64,000 nucleotides of DNA from Paraglaciecola sp. (GTDB lineage: Bacteria > Pseudomonadota > Gammaproteobacteria > Enterobacterales > Alteromonadaceae): NCBI RefSeq assembly GCF_030730205.1, contig NZ_JANQVQ010000074.1:15504-79503 (forward strand). Direction: 5' to 3'. This document shows positions 9,716 through 18,856 of the stretch, in pieces (the stretch's first letter is position 1; each line of letters starts with the position of its first letter). Made by a program: the position numbers and the translations under genes. Below the pieces are notes generated by a model. That model had not been told where the DNA came from. It searched no databases and saw nothing but the letters and a program-made list of their open reading frames with translations.

Positions 9716-11299
9716 ATGCGTCAAGTTGCTAGAATTTTTATTATGTTAGCTGCGGTGTGTTTGTCCGCCTGCGAACAGAGCCATAACGAAGTTGAAGTCA
9801 ACTTTATCGAAATCAATCAAGGACGAGTGAAAGGGCATTTCATTCCTCAACTGGAAGTGGTGTCTTTTAAAGGGATCCCTTATGCACAAGCGCCAGTTGG
9901 TGACAGGCGGTGGCAAGCCCCTCTCCCCGCTACGAAGTGGCGGGGTGTGCTAAACGCTGACGACTTTGCTCACAAATGTATGCAAAACCCCCTGTTTAGC
10001 GATATGCAATTTCGTGCGTCGGGTATGAGTGAAGATTGCTTATTCTTGAATATTTGGGCGCCTCAGGAGCGCACAGAGCAAAAATTCCCTGTGTTGGTGT
10101 ACTTTTATGGCGGTGGTTTTATTGCCGGTGATGGCTCTGAAAATCGTTATGACGGCGCAGATATGGCATCAAATGGCATTCTCACAGTAACAGTCAATTA
10201 TCGTCTTGGTGTGTTTGGTTTTATGGCTCATCCACAGCTGAGCAGCGAAAGTGCTTATGCTGGCTCAGGCAATTATGGTTTACTCGATCAACAAGCGGCC
10301 CTCATCTGGGTCGCACAGAATATTGCGGCGTTTGGCGGCGATCCGAAACGGATTACCATTGCAGGCGAGTCTGCGGGTTCAATTTCTGCTAGCGCTCAAA
10401 CCCTTTCTGCAAAGTCTATCCCGCATATTCATGGTGTCATCGGAGAAAGTGGCTCTATTATGGGGCGTTTTGTGTCATCTTTAGCCCAAAGTGAAAGTCA
10501 AGGTTTAGCGCTTGCTGAAGCGGTACTCGAGGGTGAGGATCTGAGTATTGCCGCTTTGCGCGCCTTGCCCGCGGATGAGTTATTAAAGCGCGCAACTCAA
10601 GCCGGATATCAACAGTTACTGCCCACAATAGACGGTAAATTCCTCACTGATACCCCGCAAAAATTGTTCGAAACCAAAAAATTTGCTGATGTGCCAGTGT
10701 TGGCTGGGGTCAATTCTCAAGAAGGGAGTTATCAACAGTTATTTGGCGAAGAAGAAGTGACCCAAGAAAACTACCTGTTGGCCTTGCAAAAACTTTATCC
10801 CGATAATTTTAGGAAGATTGCCGCCTTGTATTCAGGTGAAAGCACAGAAGAGCTTAAACGGGCAGCGCAAGACTTGATGAGTGATCGCTTCATCAGCGAG
10901 TCTACGTGGAAGTGGATTAATGCAGCAACCACTTATGGCTCTGCTGACTCGTACTACTACCTATATGACCATATACGACCGGCCATGAAATCAATTTACA
11001 ATAGAGGTCAGCGTCAGGAAATATCTGATATGGGGGCGGTGCATTCTGCTGAAATTGAGTACGTATTAGGAAACTTAGATACCAATCCCATTTACGAGTG
11101 GGAAAAAGAAGACTTTGAGGTATCTACTATGGCGCAGCAGTATTTCATTAATTTTATTAAAACCGGTAATCCCAACGGAGACCATTTACTCCCTTGGCCC
11201 AAATTTAAAACTCAGCAACAGCTTGTTATCAAATTAGAGCCCTTTATTACTGATTTGAAAAAAGTAGAAGAGCGCTATTTGGGCTTATCGAGTCTATAA
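9716..11299 (+). CDS. Type B carboxylesterase, lipoprotein
   Basis: Serine hydrolase of the type B carboxylesterase/cholinesterase family, 527 residues. The N-terminus is a lipoprotein signal with lipobox LSAC (Cys about 19), so the enzyme is probably anchored in the outer membrane. Family signatures: FKGIPYAQAPVGDRRWQ, EDCLFLNIWAP, oxyanion-hole YGGGF, nucleophile elbow GESAGS, catalytic Glu in GVNSQEGSYQ and catalytic His in AVHSAEIEYVLGN. The triad is complete. Natural substrate is unknown. It follows parC on the same strand after about 70 nt and could be co-transcribed. It converges on ftsX with only 16 nt between, where I see no strong terminator. Confidence 0.9.
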   Translation: MRQVARIFIMLAAVCLSACEQSHNEVEVNFIEINQGRVKGHFIPQLEVVSFKGIPYAQAPVGDRRWQAPLPATKWRGVLNADDFAHKCMQNPLFSDMQFRASGMSEDCLFLNIWAPQERTEQKFPVLVYFYGGGFIAGDGSENRYDGADMASNGILTVTVNYRLGVFGFMAHPQLSSESAYAGSGNYGLLDQQAALIWVAQNIAAFGGDPKRITIAGESAGSISASAQTLSAKSIPHIHGVIGESGSIMGRFVSSLAQSESQGLALAEAVLEGEDLSIAALRALPADELLKRATQAGYQQLLPTIDGKFLTDTPQKLFETKKFADVPVLAGVNSQEGSYQQLFGEEEVTQENYLLALQKLYPDNFRKIAALYSGESTEELKRAAQDLMSDRFISESTWKWINAATTYGSADSYYYLYDHIRPAMKSIYNRGQRQEISDMGAVHSAEIEYVLGNLDTNPIYEWEKEDFEVSTMAQQYFINFIKTGNPNGDHLLPWPKFKTQQQLVIKLEPFITDLKKVEERYLGLSSL

Positions 11300-11315
11300 A
11301 TAACATTCTTATGCT

Positions 11316-12296
11316 TTATTTGGGCTCAATAGCACTCACATACCGTTTAACTGAGAGCAATGAGCCGCTTAGACCTAAGAAAACCGAAACAGACAACATA
11401 ATTAACAAGGTGCCACCGTCTATGCCGGTCAGATTAAAGTTTTTCTGATAGAGTTCACTCACTGCTGAAATGCTGCTGCTCATCCACCATAGTAAGAGTA
11501 TCACTGCCATCCAAGCCAATACGCCCCCCAATAAACCGTACCAAAATCCAGTATATAAGAAAGGACGCTGAATAAATGCATCCGTTGCGCCGACTAATTT
11601 CATAACTAAAATCTCGTCTTTTTTATTAAGAATATTCAATCTTATTGTATTGCCAATGATTAATACCACTGCTAAAAACAGTAAGATGGCAATGACTGTA
11701 ACAAGTTCTTGTGCCACGTTTAGTAGGGCGTGCAGACGTTCTAGCCATTCGATATCGAGTTTGCCAATATCGACTTCTCTTTCTTTGCGAAGTTTTTCTA
11801 GCAGCAAACGGGCCGCCGTAGGGCCCGCATGTCTTTCAGTCGGTATGACTAAAACAACATTAGGTAAAGGGTTTTTATCTAAATAAGCAATGGCATCTCC
11901 AAAGCCTGATAGCTGCTTAAATTCCTGTAAAGCCTCATCGGCCGGAATAAAATGAATGGTGTCTATTTCGGGCCAAAGCTGAATGCGCTTCAATAATTGG
12001 TTGATATCACTTTGATTAATATCTTGCTTTAAAAACAAAGATATTTCAGAGGCTTGTTGCCAGCCAGAGCTGATATTTTCGGCATTCTTTACCATCACAT
12101 AGAGCGTGCTAGGTAGGGTAATGCTCAGTCCTAACACGCCTATTGTCATGATTGACGAAATTCTTGAACGCCATAACTCACCCAAGCTACCTAAGGCTTG
12201 GCGCAGATGACTCACAAAAAACATTAAAAACCGTTGTATGGCAGAAACGTGTGATATTTGAGCACCTTGAGCGCGTCCTTTGAATAAGATACTCAT
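11316..12296 (-). CDS. ftsX: Cell division ABC transporter-like permease FtsX
   Basis: Integral membrane partner of FtsE. In the divisome it couples cytoplasmic ATP hydrolysis to activation of periplasmic murein hydrolases. Visible: cytoplasmic N-terminus, first membrane helix (SSIMTIGVLGLSITLPSTLYV), a periplasmic domain of about 110 residues, then three more helices including LVTVIAILLFLAVVLIIGN and a C-terminal pair. The conserved KLVGATDAFIQRPFLYTG segment is present. I start at the ATG at 12296 because AGGAGAG lies at usable spacing upstream. An alternative GTG at 12338, directly after the ftsE stop, would add 14 residues. Last gene of the ftsY-ftsE-ftsX operon. Confidence 0.93.
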   Translation of the reverse strand: MSILFKGRAQGAQISHVSAIQRFLMFFVSHLRQALGSLGELWRSRISSIMTIGVLGLSITLPSTLYVMVKNAENISSGWQQASEISLFLKQDINQSDINQLLKRIQLWPEIDTIHFIPADEALQEFKQLSGFGDAIAYLDKNPLPNVVLVIPTERHAGPTAARLLLEKLRKEREVDIGKLDIEWLERLHALLNVAQELVTVIAILLFLAVVLIIGNTIRLNILNKKDEILVMKLVGATDAFIQRPFLYTGFWYGLLGGVLAWMAVILLLWWMSSSISAVSELYQKNFNLTGIDGGTLLIMLSVSVFLGLSGSLLSVKRYVSAIEPK

Positions 12297-12338
12297 GGTT
12301 AGCTTCTCTCCTGTTTTAATCTGTTGTGTTGCTGACAC

Positions 12339-13034
12339 TTAGCCATAAAAATCATTTTCAGGCATCTCTTCAGTCAACCCGTCGGTAATCATCTGACCAT
12401 TTTTTAGGGTTAATGTGCGGTATTTCATGCGTGCTATGAGGCCCAAGTCATGGGTAGCAATAAATACGGATACACCCGCCTGATTAAAATTTTCAAACAG
12501 TTTAATGATCTCCATTGATAGCTTAGGATCTAAGTTACCAGTAGGCTCATCCGCTAATAATAGAGGGGGTTTATTGACAATGGCACGGGCTATTCCAACT
12601 CTTTGTTGTTCACCGCCGGACAAGGTGATGGGAATATTCTTAATCTTGTCTCGCAAACCTACTAATTCCAAAGAGGCATGCACACGTTTGGTGATTTCTT
12701 TGTGTGAATAACCTTCGATGACCAATGGCAAGGCAACGTTATCGTAAACCGACTTATCCATCAAAAGTTGGTGGCTTTGAAATATCATCCCAATGTCGCG
12801 TCTGATGTAGGCAATTTGCTTGCGGGAAATATTGCTCAGGTCGTGGCCATTAATTAGCACCTTGCCCACAGTTGGACGTTCCATAATGCTAATTAATTTC
12901 AGGATAGTACTTTTACCTGCGCCAGAGTGACCCGTTAAAAAAGCCATTTCTCCAGGCTCAATATGAAAGTCAACTTTGCGTAAGGCTTGCTGACCCCCAG
13001 CGTATGTTTTGCTAACCTGCTCAAATTTAATCAT
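12339..13034 (-). CDS. ftsE: Cell division ATP-binding protein FtsE
   Basis: ABC-type ATPase of 231 residues that works with FtsX in the septal ring. Walker A is GHSGAGKST, the Q-loop IGMIFQSHQLL, the ABC signature LSGGEQQRVGIARA, Walker B LLLADEPTGNLDP, and the switch His sits in IATHD. Length and motifs match FtsE closely, including the SVYDNVALPLVIEG stretch. It lies five bases downstream of ftsY and directly upstream of ftsX, the usual gammaproteobacterial order. Confidence 0.97.
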   Translation of the reverse strand: MIKFEQVSKTYAGGQQALRKVDFHIEPGEMAFLTGHSGAGKSTILKLISIMERPTVGKVLINGHDLSNISRKQIAYIRRDIGMIFQSHQLLMDKSVYDNVALPLVIEGYSHKEITKRVHASLELVGLRDKIKNIPITLSGGEQQRVGIARAIVNKPPLLLADEPTGNLDPKLSMEIIKLFENFNQAGVSVFIATHDLGLIARMKYRTLTLKNGQMITDGLTEEMPENDFYG

Positions 13035-13039
13035 AGTGT

Positions 13040-14257
13040 TTAATGGTGTTTCTGTTTTGATTGTGTTTTTTCATTGCCTGAGAAAAGTGCTTCAACAAAC
13101 TCTTTACTGTTGAAGGGGCGCAGATCTTCTATACCTTCACCCACACCAATGTAACGAATGGGTATTGGAAACTGATCAGCAATCGCAAAAATGACTCCGC
13201 CCTTTGCTGTGCCATCAAGTTTTGTTAGTGTCAAACCGCTTAAGCCAACCGCTTCATTGAAAAGCTTGGTTTGACTGAGTGCATTTTGCCCTGTACCAGC
13301 ATCTAAGGTCAGCATGATTTCATGAGGCGCTTGTGGATCAATTTTCTTCATGACACGAACCACTTTTTTGAGCTCTTCCATTAAGTGGTCTTTATTTTGA
13401 AGACGGCCGGCGGTGTCGGCAATAAGCACATCAATATTTTTGGCCTTTGCTGATTGAAAAGCATCAAAGATAACAGATGCACTGTCTGCGCCGCTTTGCT
13501 GCGCAACCACAGGGATATTATTGCGCTCACCCCATACTTGTAATTGCTCTACGGCCGCTGCACGAAAGGTATCCCCAGCGGCAAGCATGACCTTTTTGCC
13601 TTGCTGTTGAAATTGTTTAGCCATTTTGCCTATAGTCGTTGTTTTACCTACACCGTTTACACCTACCATTAAAATGACATAAGGCTTTTTATCGGCATCA
13701 ATAGTGAGTGGGTTATCAACCGCGCTTAAAATGTCGACCATTTGCTGTTTGAGCAATTGAAACAAGGCATCGGCATCTTTAAGTTGTTTGCGATCCGCGC
13801 TCTCTGTTAATTTGGCGACCATTTTACGTGTGGTGGTTATGCCAACGTCAGCGATAAGCAGTTGAGTTTCTAATTCTTCAAACAGCTCGTCATCAATGGC
13901 TTTACCGCGAAATAAATTAGCCAAGCCACTACCAATACTTTCAGTAGTGCGTGATAAACCCTTTTTTAAACGCGCAAATAAACTTAATTCCTCAGGGGCT
14001 TTTGCTACAACCTCAGTTTGTATCACGCCCTCAGTCGACTCTGGCGGCATCTCTTCAACCACTGGCAGGGTTCTTTCACTGCTGCCTATCACTGGATCAT
14101 CGGTAACTTGCGCCGCAGCCTTTTGAATTTCAGCTAGCTCAGGGGCTTCTTCAGGTTCATTTTTTGTCGCCGTATCGTCGGTGGAAATTGGCTCGACGGG
14201 CTGTGACGTCTCTTCTTTCTTTTTGTCTTTACTTAGCCAGCTAAAAAACTTTGACAT
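13040..14257 (-). CDS. ftsY: Signal recognition particle receptor FtsY
   Basis: GTPase receptor for the SRP-ribosome complex at the inner membrane, needed for co-translational insertion of membrane proteins. 405 residues: an acidic, low-complexity A domain (about 1-90), then the N domain four-helix bundle and the G domain. G motifs visible are GVNGVGKTTT (P-loop), DTFRAAA, DTAGR, TKLDGTAKGG and the closing GVGEGIEDLRPF. First gene of ftsY-ftsE-ftsX. It diverges from rsmD with 85 nt between the start codons, which must hold both promoters. Confidence 0.97.
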   Translation of the reverse strand: MSKFFSWLSKDKKKEETSQPVEPISTDDTATKNEPEEAPELAEIQKAAAQVTDDPVIGSSERTLPVVEEMPPESTEGVIQTEVVAKAPEELSLFARLKKGLSRTTESIGSGLANLFRGKAIDDELFEELETQLLIADVGITTTRKMVAKLTESADRKQLKDADALFQLLKQQMVDILSAVDNPLTIDADKKPYVILMVGVNGVGKTTTIGKMAKQFQQQGKKVMLAAGDTFRAAAVEQLQVWGERNNIPVVAQQSGADSASVIFDAFQSAKAKNIDVLIADTAGRLQNKDHLMEELKKVVRVMKKIDPQAPHEIMLTLDAGTGQNALSQTKLFNEAVGLSGLTLTKLDGTAKGGVIFAIADQFPIPIRYIGVGEGIEDLRPFNSKEFVEALFSGNEKTQSKQKHH

Positions 14258-14342
14258 ATTTTTACTAAATCCTTGGGAAATTCGTGGGTTATTTGAGATA
14301 AACTACTACTCAGTGTGGGCAATAATAGCATTTCAAAGACCA

Positions 14343-14927
14343 ATGAAGCGAGGCGTAAAACCATCAAAGCAGCCATCAGGCTCAATCCGGATTATTAGCG
14401 GCCGGTGGCGCGGCAGTAAATTACCTGTTGCAAACGTGCAAGGACTCAGACCTACAACGGATCGTAACAAAGAGACCTTATTTAATTGGCTAATGCCTTA
14501 TGTGCAAAATGCGAGGTGCCTTGATGTTTTTGCGGGCAGTGGCGGCCTAGGATTTGAAGCTTTGTCTCGTTATGCAAAACATGTGGATTTTATAGAGTTA
14601 GACAAGGCGGCGGTGACCAACATTCAGCAAAACTTAGTCAAATTAAAAGCGGAAAACGAGCTTGCAAAGGTCATAACAGGCAATGCCTTGCAAGTGTTAC
14701 CAGGGCTAAAACAGCAATTTGATATTATTTTTCTTGATCCGCCTTTTCACCAAAATTTACTTCCTGAAACGTTGCGCCTCATTCATGAGCATCAAGTATT
14801 AGCGCCTTCTGGCATTATTTACATCGAGTGCGAGCAACAAGCTGCCGACTATGTAGTGCCCGTTCACTGGCAGCTCCTTAAAGAGCGGCAGGGCGGTCAG
14901 CTTTGCGCCCGGCTTTATCAAAACTAA
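14343..14927 (+). CDS. rsmD: 16S rRNA (guanine(966)-N2)-methyltransferase
   Basis: RsmD methylates G966 of 16S rRNA on the assembled small subunit. 194 residues from the chosen ATG. Evidence: IRIISGRWRGSKLPV near the N-terminus, GLRPTTDRNKETLFNWL, SAM-binding DVFAGSGGLGFEALSR, and catalytic FLDPPF. The reading frame is open further upstream to 14181, but that extension runs over the ftsY start and has no RsmD character, so I use the internal ATG before KRGVKPSKQ. Divergence from ftsY is the usual gammaproteobacterial arrangement. Confidence 0.95.
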   Translation: MKRGVKPSKQPSGSIRIISGRWRGSKLPVANVQGLRPTTDRNKETLFNWLMPYVQNARCLDVFAGSGGLGFEALSRYAKHVDFIELDKAAVTNIQQNLVKLKAENELAKVITGNALQVLPGLKQQFDIIFLDPPFHQNLLPETLRLIHEHQVLAPSGIIYIECEQQAADYVVPVHWQLLKERQGGQLCARLYQN

Positions 14928-14967
14928 GGTTTTATTAAATACAACTAGTTATTCTTATATTGACTAA

Positions 14968-15567
14968 CTAATTGATTTCAATACCAATATTGCTTATTCC
15001 TGGTTCGGTTGCAAAGGTTTTTAAAAGTTTGCATGTTGAGGCATTATGCGGATGTTTTTTTATCAAGACTAGAAGTTCTTTTTGAACTTCAATTTCCCAC
15101 TGCATCAGAGGATGGGCTTTAATTTCAGCATCTGATATTTCGCCATCAGCGGTTGCCTCGATAAATGCTTCAACGCCACCTTGAGACAGTTTACTCACGA
15201 CGACAGCCCCTTGTGGATCCTCACCTTGAATCAATAAAATAATAGCTGTCATCGACATGGCGACATCGAGTGCGGGGTATACACCATAGTTATCAAAATC
15301 AGCGGTATCAGGAACGGCAGTTTCGATTTTTTCTAATTGTGCTGTAAAGTTTATTTTAGCCTTTGGTGATGCCAGCCAATCCCAAATGGCATCTAAGCTA
15401 TTACGGTAGAGACTTGGATCGGCAAATTCGGTTACTTCACAAAATAGCGTATAGTTAGGCAGCATTCTTTCAAGTAAGGTTGCAGCATAAGCAACCGCTT
15501 GCCATCCCTCCAAATCTCTGACTTCTTGAAATACGGTTAATTTTTTTAACAAGGGTGAATCCTTCAT
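14968..15567 (-). CDS. yjaG: DUF416 family protein, YjaG-like
   Basis: Cytoplasmic protein of 199 residues matching the YjaG/DUF416 family, whose function is not established. Recognisable features: WQAVAYAATLLERMLPNYTLFCEV near the N-terminus, RNSLDAIWDWL, and DNYGVYPALDVAMSMTAIILL in the middle. No membrane segment or catalytic motif is evident. It begins directly after the stop of yhgN (overlapping TAAATG), so the two are probably co-translated. Confidence 0.85.
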   Translation of the reverse strand: MKDSPLLKKLTVFQEVRDLEGWQAVAYAATLLERMLPNYTLFCEVTEFADPSLYRNSLDAIWDWLASPKAKINFTAQLEKIETAVPDTADFDNYGVYPALDVAMSMTAIILLIQGEDPQGAVVVSKLSQGGVEAFIEATADGEISDAEIKAHPLMQWEIEVQKELLVLIKKHPHNASTCKLLKTFATEPGISNIGIEIN

Positions 15568-16158
15568 TTAGGGTAGTTGGTAATATTGGCCAACGCCATC
15601 GAGTAACATTTGAATCGAAATCATGATTAATATCATGCCCATCAAACGCTCAATCGCGGTTAAACCACGTTCTCCAAGTAATTTATGAAACAAACCAGAG
15701 AACATCAAAATAGTAGCAGATATAAACCAAGCCAGACCAAGAGCAATCGTCCAGTCCATCATGCGATTGTGATCTTGATTGGCCAATAAAATCAGTGCAG
15801 CAAGTATAGAAGGGCCTGCAATCATTGGGATAGCCAATGGAACGATGAATGGCTCTTCTCCCGGTGGCAAACCGGTAACACCTCCTGGCTGAGGAAATAT
15901 CATTTTCAGGGCAATCAGAAACAAAATGATCCCTCCGGCAATACTAACCGTCTCTTGTTTAACGCTTAAAAAATTAAGCACTGCCTGCCCACTGTACAAG
16001 AATATCATCATGATAATGAGGGAAAATATAAGCTCTCGAACTAATACAATTCGCCTTCTTTTTGGCTCAATGGATTTCAATACAGACATAAAAATAGGGA
16101 GATTACCCAAAGGATCCATAATAAGAAATAATGTGATGGCAGCCGACCATGTATCCAT
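15568..16158 (-). CDS. yhgN: MarC family integral membrane protein, YhgN-like
   Basis: Inner-membrane protein of 196 residues with about six hydrophobic helices. The MarC/UPF0056 signature is clear: LFLIMDPLGNLPIFMSVL at the start, GGIILFLIALKMIF in helix 3, and EEPFIVPLAIPMIAGPSILAAL before helix 4. It resembles E. coli YhgN more than MarC, for example in the PGGVTGLPPGEEPF loop. Transport activity has been proposed for the family but substrates are not settled. It is immediately upstream of yjaG. Confidence 0.85.
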   Translation of the reverse strand: MDTWSAAITLFLIMDPLGNLPIFMSVLKSIEPKRRRIVLVRELIFSLIIMMIFLYSGQAVLNFLSVKQETVSIAGGIILFLIALKMIFPQPGGVTGLPPGEEPFIVPLAIPMIAGPSILAALILLANQDHNRMMDWTIALGLAWFISATILMFSGLFHKLLGERGLTAIERLMGMILIMISIQMLLDGVGQYYQLP

Positions 16159-16403
16159 TTTTTTTACCCTAAGTGTGTGTAGAACAGCCGTAGTTTAACG
16201 TATCTCAAGATCACTACCCAGTTATTCATAAAAAATAGTTTTAATTTCAAAGGCTTGATGCTTTAATTCAATTTACATTGCGTTTCGTCATCAGACATTA
16301 TTCTACTTCGCAATAATCTTCACTAGCAAAACTAAACATTTACGCTTTAATTGTGTAGATTACTTTGCTGAAAATAACTAAAAAGAGATAGAGGAAAACA
16401 AAG

Positions 16404-16586
16404 ATGAGTCTAATGACCGTGGCGCAAGTAGCAGAATTTCTTGGTGTGCAAGAAGTGCGAGTTGAACGTCTTGAACGTGAAAGTTTGTTAATTGCCCAAG
16501 AAAAAGACGCAGATGGAAAACCATTATTTGATTCTACTGCCGTTGAACGTTACAAAGTGTTGGCTGAACGTTTGGGCGGTTTATAA
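16404..16586 (+). CDS. Small helix-turn-helix (MerR/excisionase-like) protein
   Basis: 60-residue protein with a winged-helix start: MTVAQVAEFLGVQEVRVERLERESLLIA reads as the recognition HTH of the MerR/excisionase superfamily, with the rest too short for a ligand or dimerisation domain. The start is preceded by a good purine-rich site (GAGGAAAA). It is a monocistronic unit between yhgN and pepB, followed by a hairpin shared with pepB. DNA binding is an inference from fold resemblance; target sites are unknown. Confidence 0.75.
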   Translation: MSLMTVAQVAEFLGVQEVRVERLERESLLIAQEKDADGKPLFDSTAVERYKVLAERLGGL

Positions 16587-16627
16587 AACACAGCGAATGA
16601 AGTGGCATACACACCACTCACTGTGTT
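16587..16627. terminator. Bidirectional stem-loop between the HTH gene and pepB
   Basis: Outer arms AACACAG (16587-16593) and CTGTGTT (16621-16627), with an inner AGTGG/CCACT pairing. The plus-strand side is followed by TTGTTTCATTT and the minus-strand side by TTTTATAA, so it may end both converging transcripts. Confidence 0.55.
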
Positions 16628-16634
16628 GTTTCAT

Positions 16635-17918
16635 TTAGCAGTCAGTTAGTGCTCGGGCAATGGTTCTGAAGCCCTGTGCACTGGCTCCTGCAGGCATTTG
16701 GTTACTCCCGTTTGCATGGTAAGCTGCCGCTAAATCTATGTGTAACCAACCTGTGCCATCCTCATTAACAAACCGTGATAAAAAACCCGCGGCATTTGAA
16801 GCACCACCTGCGCCTCCCCCTTTTTGTACCCGGCTGTTCGCCGTATCGGCAAAATTAGAAGGGCATTTTTCGCGATGCCATTTTTCTAGTGGAAGACTCC
16901 AAGCTAATTCTTTCTCTTGTTCTGACCACGCTAATGCCCGTTGTAGCAGTGTTTTGTCTAAAGCAAAAAGCGCATTATATTCATTGCCTAATGCGACCTG
17001 AGCTGCGCCGGTCAAAGTTGCAGCGTCGATAATTAAGGGCGCTGAGGTTTCACTGGCAGCAATCAACCCATCCGCTAGCACTAAACGGCCCTCTGCATCT
17101 GTATTAACGATTTCTACCGACGTTCCATTTTTATAGGTTATAACGTCGCCGAGTTTAAAAGCATGGCCACTGACTAAGTTTTCTGCACAACACAAAAATA
17201 CCTTAACCCGTTTACTGAGCCCGCGCATGATGGCTAAACCTAAGCCGCCTATTACGGTTGCTGCGCCGCCCATGTCGCACTTCATATGTAACATGCCTTC
17301 ACTTGATTTCAGGCTGTAACCACCGCTGTCAAAGGTAATACCCTTGCCAACCAGACAGGCTGCGACGGGTAAACTGCTATCACCACTGGGATTAAAGTCG
17401 ATTTCAGCTAATACCGGAGGACGGGAGCTACCTCGGCCTACTTGATAAATGCCATGCCATCCTTGTTGATGAAGTTCTTCACCCACAACAAGACGACTAC
17501 TGATTGCATGGGGGGCAATGGAGCTTAACCAAGCAATACTTTGTTCGGCTAATAACACCGGAGAAAGTGCCTCTGGGGTGGCATTGATTATTGCACGGGT
17601 AAACTGCATGGCGTCAAACCGGTTTTGTAATTCGACTTTATCTGCATTACTTAACCATTCAATCTGGGTTGGCTTTTTCGCCGAGGCAAAGCTTTGGGCA
17701 AAGGCCCACTGTTGTTCTATATACCAGTTACCAACAAATTTTACCTGTAATATACCCATTGCATCGATAAGGCGTGCGGCCCTTTGAATTAAACCACAAT
17801 CAGCCAATGGGTTTTGTAGATGAATTTTTACCTGATTACTTGCTGTTGAAACCAGGGCGCCAGGGGCATAATAGGCAGGAATAGGATCGGTAGTTAAAGA
17901 GATGTCACAGAACGTCAT
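16635..17918 (-). CDS. pepB: Peptidase B, M17 leucyl aminopeptidase family
   Basis: Cytosolic metallo-aminopeptidase of 427 residues, the same length as E. coli PepB. Metal and active-site motifs are intact: VGKGITFDSGGYSLK (metal Lys and Asp), HMKCDMGGAA, and NTDAEGRLVLADGL (metal Asp/Glu and catalytic Arg). The stretches CGLIQRAARLIDAMGI, GWHGIYQVGRGS and VFLCCAENLVSGHAFKLGD follow PepB and not the longer PepA. It diverges from sfsA with 51 nt between starts, so the promoters overlap. Confidence 0.9.
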   Translation of the reverse strand: MTFCDISLTTDPIPAYYAPGALVSTASNQVKIHLQNPLADCGLIQRAARLIDAMGILQVKFVGNWYIEQQWAFAQSFASAKKPTQIEWLSNADKVELQNRFDAMQFTRAIINATPEALSPVLLAEQSIAWLSSIAPHAISSRLVVGEELHQQGWHGIYQVGRGSSRPPVLAEIDFNPSGDSSLPVAACLVGKGITFDSGGYSLKSSEGMLHMKCDMGGAATVIGGLGLAIMRGLSKRVKVFLCCAENLVSGHAFKLGDVITYKNGTSVEIVNTDAEGRLVLADGLIAASETSAPLIIDAATLTGAAQVALGNEYNALFALDKTLLQRALAWSEQEKELAWSLPLEKWHREKCPSNFADTANSRVQKGGGAGGASNAAGFLSRFVNEDGTGWLHIDLAAAYHANGSNQMPAGASAQGFRTIARALTDC

Positions 17919-17969
17919 ATTAGCTCCAGTAGAGTCAGAGGACTAAATACTATCAGGTCTTTAGTCACT

Positions 17970-18689
17970 GTGGAGAAAAGCTTAGTGTTGTACGGTAAAA
18001 AATTAATCAAAGGTAGGTTAGTCAAACGGTATAAACGTTTTTTAGCGGATGTGAAGTTAGATGACGGGAGCGTGGTCACTGCTCACTGCGCCAATACGGG
18101 TGCAATGACCGGATGTGCAGAGCCTGGTTGGCAAGTGTGGCTATCGCATAGTGATAATCCAAAACGAAAACTGGCTTACAGTTGGGAACTAGTCAAGACC
18201 GATCAAGCGCATTGGATTGGTATTAATACACATAAGGCTAATGATCTCGTCGCTGAGGCCTTGGCAGACAATAGAATACCTGAGCTTAAGGGTTATACCC
18301 ATATAAAAAGAGAAGCAAAATATGGCGTAGAAAACAGCCGAGCTGATTTTTTGTTATACGATGAGCAGCGGCAAGATTGCTATGTCGAAGTCAAGTCAGT
18401 CACATTATTGCAAGATCAACAAGGGTATTTTCCTGACACTGTGACAGTGCGTGGTCAAAAGCATTTACGTGAATTAGCCCAATTAGTCAGTGAAGGTAAA
18501 CGCTCAGTTTTACTCTTTTGTGTGCAACATAGTGGCATTGATTCAGTAAAAGTCGCGCGTCATATTGATGCTGCCTATGCAAGGGAATTTATTAAGGCTA
18601 AAGCAAAAGGAGTAGAAATATTGGTTTATAGCGTCAGTATGTCGCCAGAAAAAATCTTTATAAATCAATCCATCCCCTTTAAATGTTAA
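17970..18689 (+). CDS. sfsA: Sugar fermentation stimulation protein homolog SfsA
   Basis: SfsA family protein of 239 residues, described as a DNA-binding/nuclease-like protein with poorly defined cellular role. Family motifs: GRLVKRYKRFLADVKLDDG near the N-terminus, HCANTGAMTGC, and the nuclease-like core SRADFLLYD with YVEVKSVTL. The start used is GTG at 17970; the upstream ribosome site is weak. It sits immediately upstream of dksA, the order seen in enteric and many marine gammaproteobacteria. Confidence 0.93.
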   Translation: MEKSLVLYGKKLIKGRLVKRYKRFLADVKLDDGSVVTAHCANTGAMTGCAEPGWQVWLSHSDNPKRKLAYSWELVKTDQAHWIGINTHKANDLVAEALADNRIPELKGYTHIKREAKYGVENSRADFLLYDEQRQDCYVEVKSVTLLQDQQGYFPDTVTVRGQKHLRELAQLVSEGKRSVLLFCVQHSGIDSVKVARHIDAAYAREFIKAKAKGVEILVYSVSMSPEKIFINQSIPFKC

Positions 18690-18778
18690 ATTAGCGGTTG
18701 ATTTTTCTCGCCGGATCGCCATATTGCGCAGCTTACTTTGATTTTCGCGTGTGTTGCTGAAGGTAAAAGCGCAAAAAA

Positions 18779-18807
18779 TTGCCTGTGCAAGGGCTTTCTG
18801 ATATACA
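18779..18807 (+). promoter_or_regulatory. Candidate sigma-70 promoter for dksA
   Basis: TTGCCT (18779-18784) and TATACA (18802-18807) are separated by 17 nt, each matching four of six consensus positions. It lies about 50 nt upstream of the dksA start, inside a 167-nt gap after sfsA. A prediction from hexamers only. Confidence 0.35.
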
Positions 18808-18856
18808 TAGCCGCCTGCATATTTCAACTCGTGCAGTAGTTTAGGAGAATTGGCAA

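Noticed and set aside
14181-14342. 54-codon N-terminal extension of rsmD
   Set aside because: It runs over the start of ftsY and has no RsmD similarity; the ATG at 14343 gives the family length.
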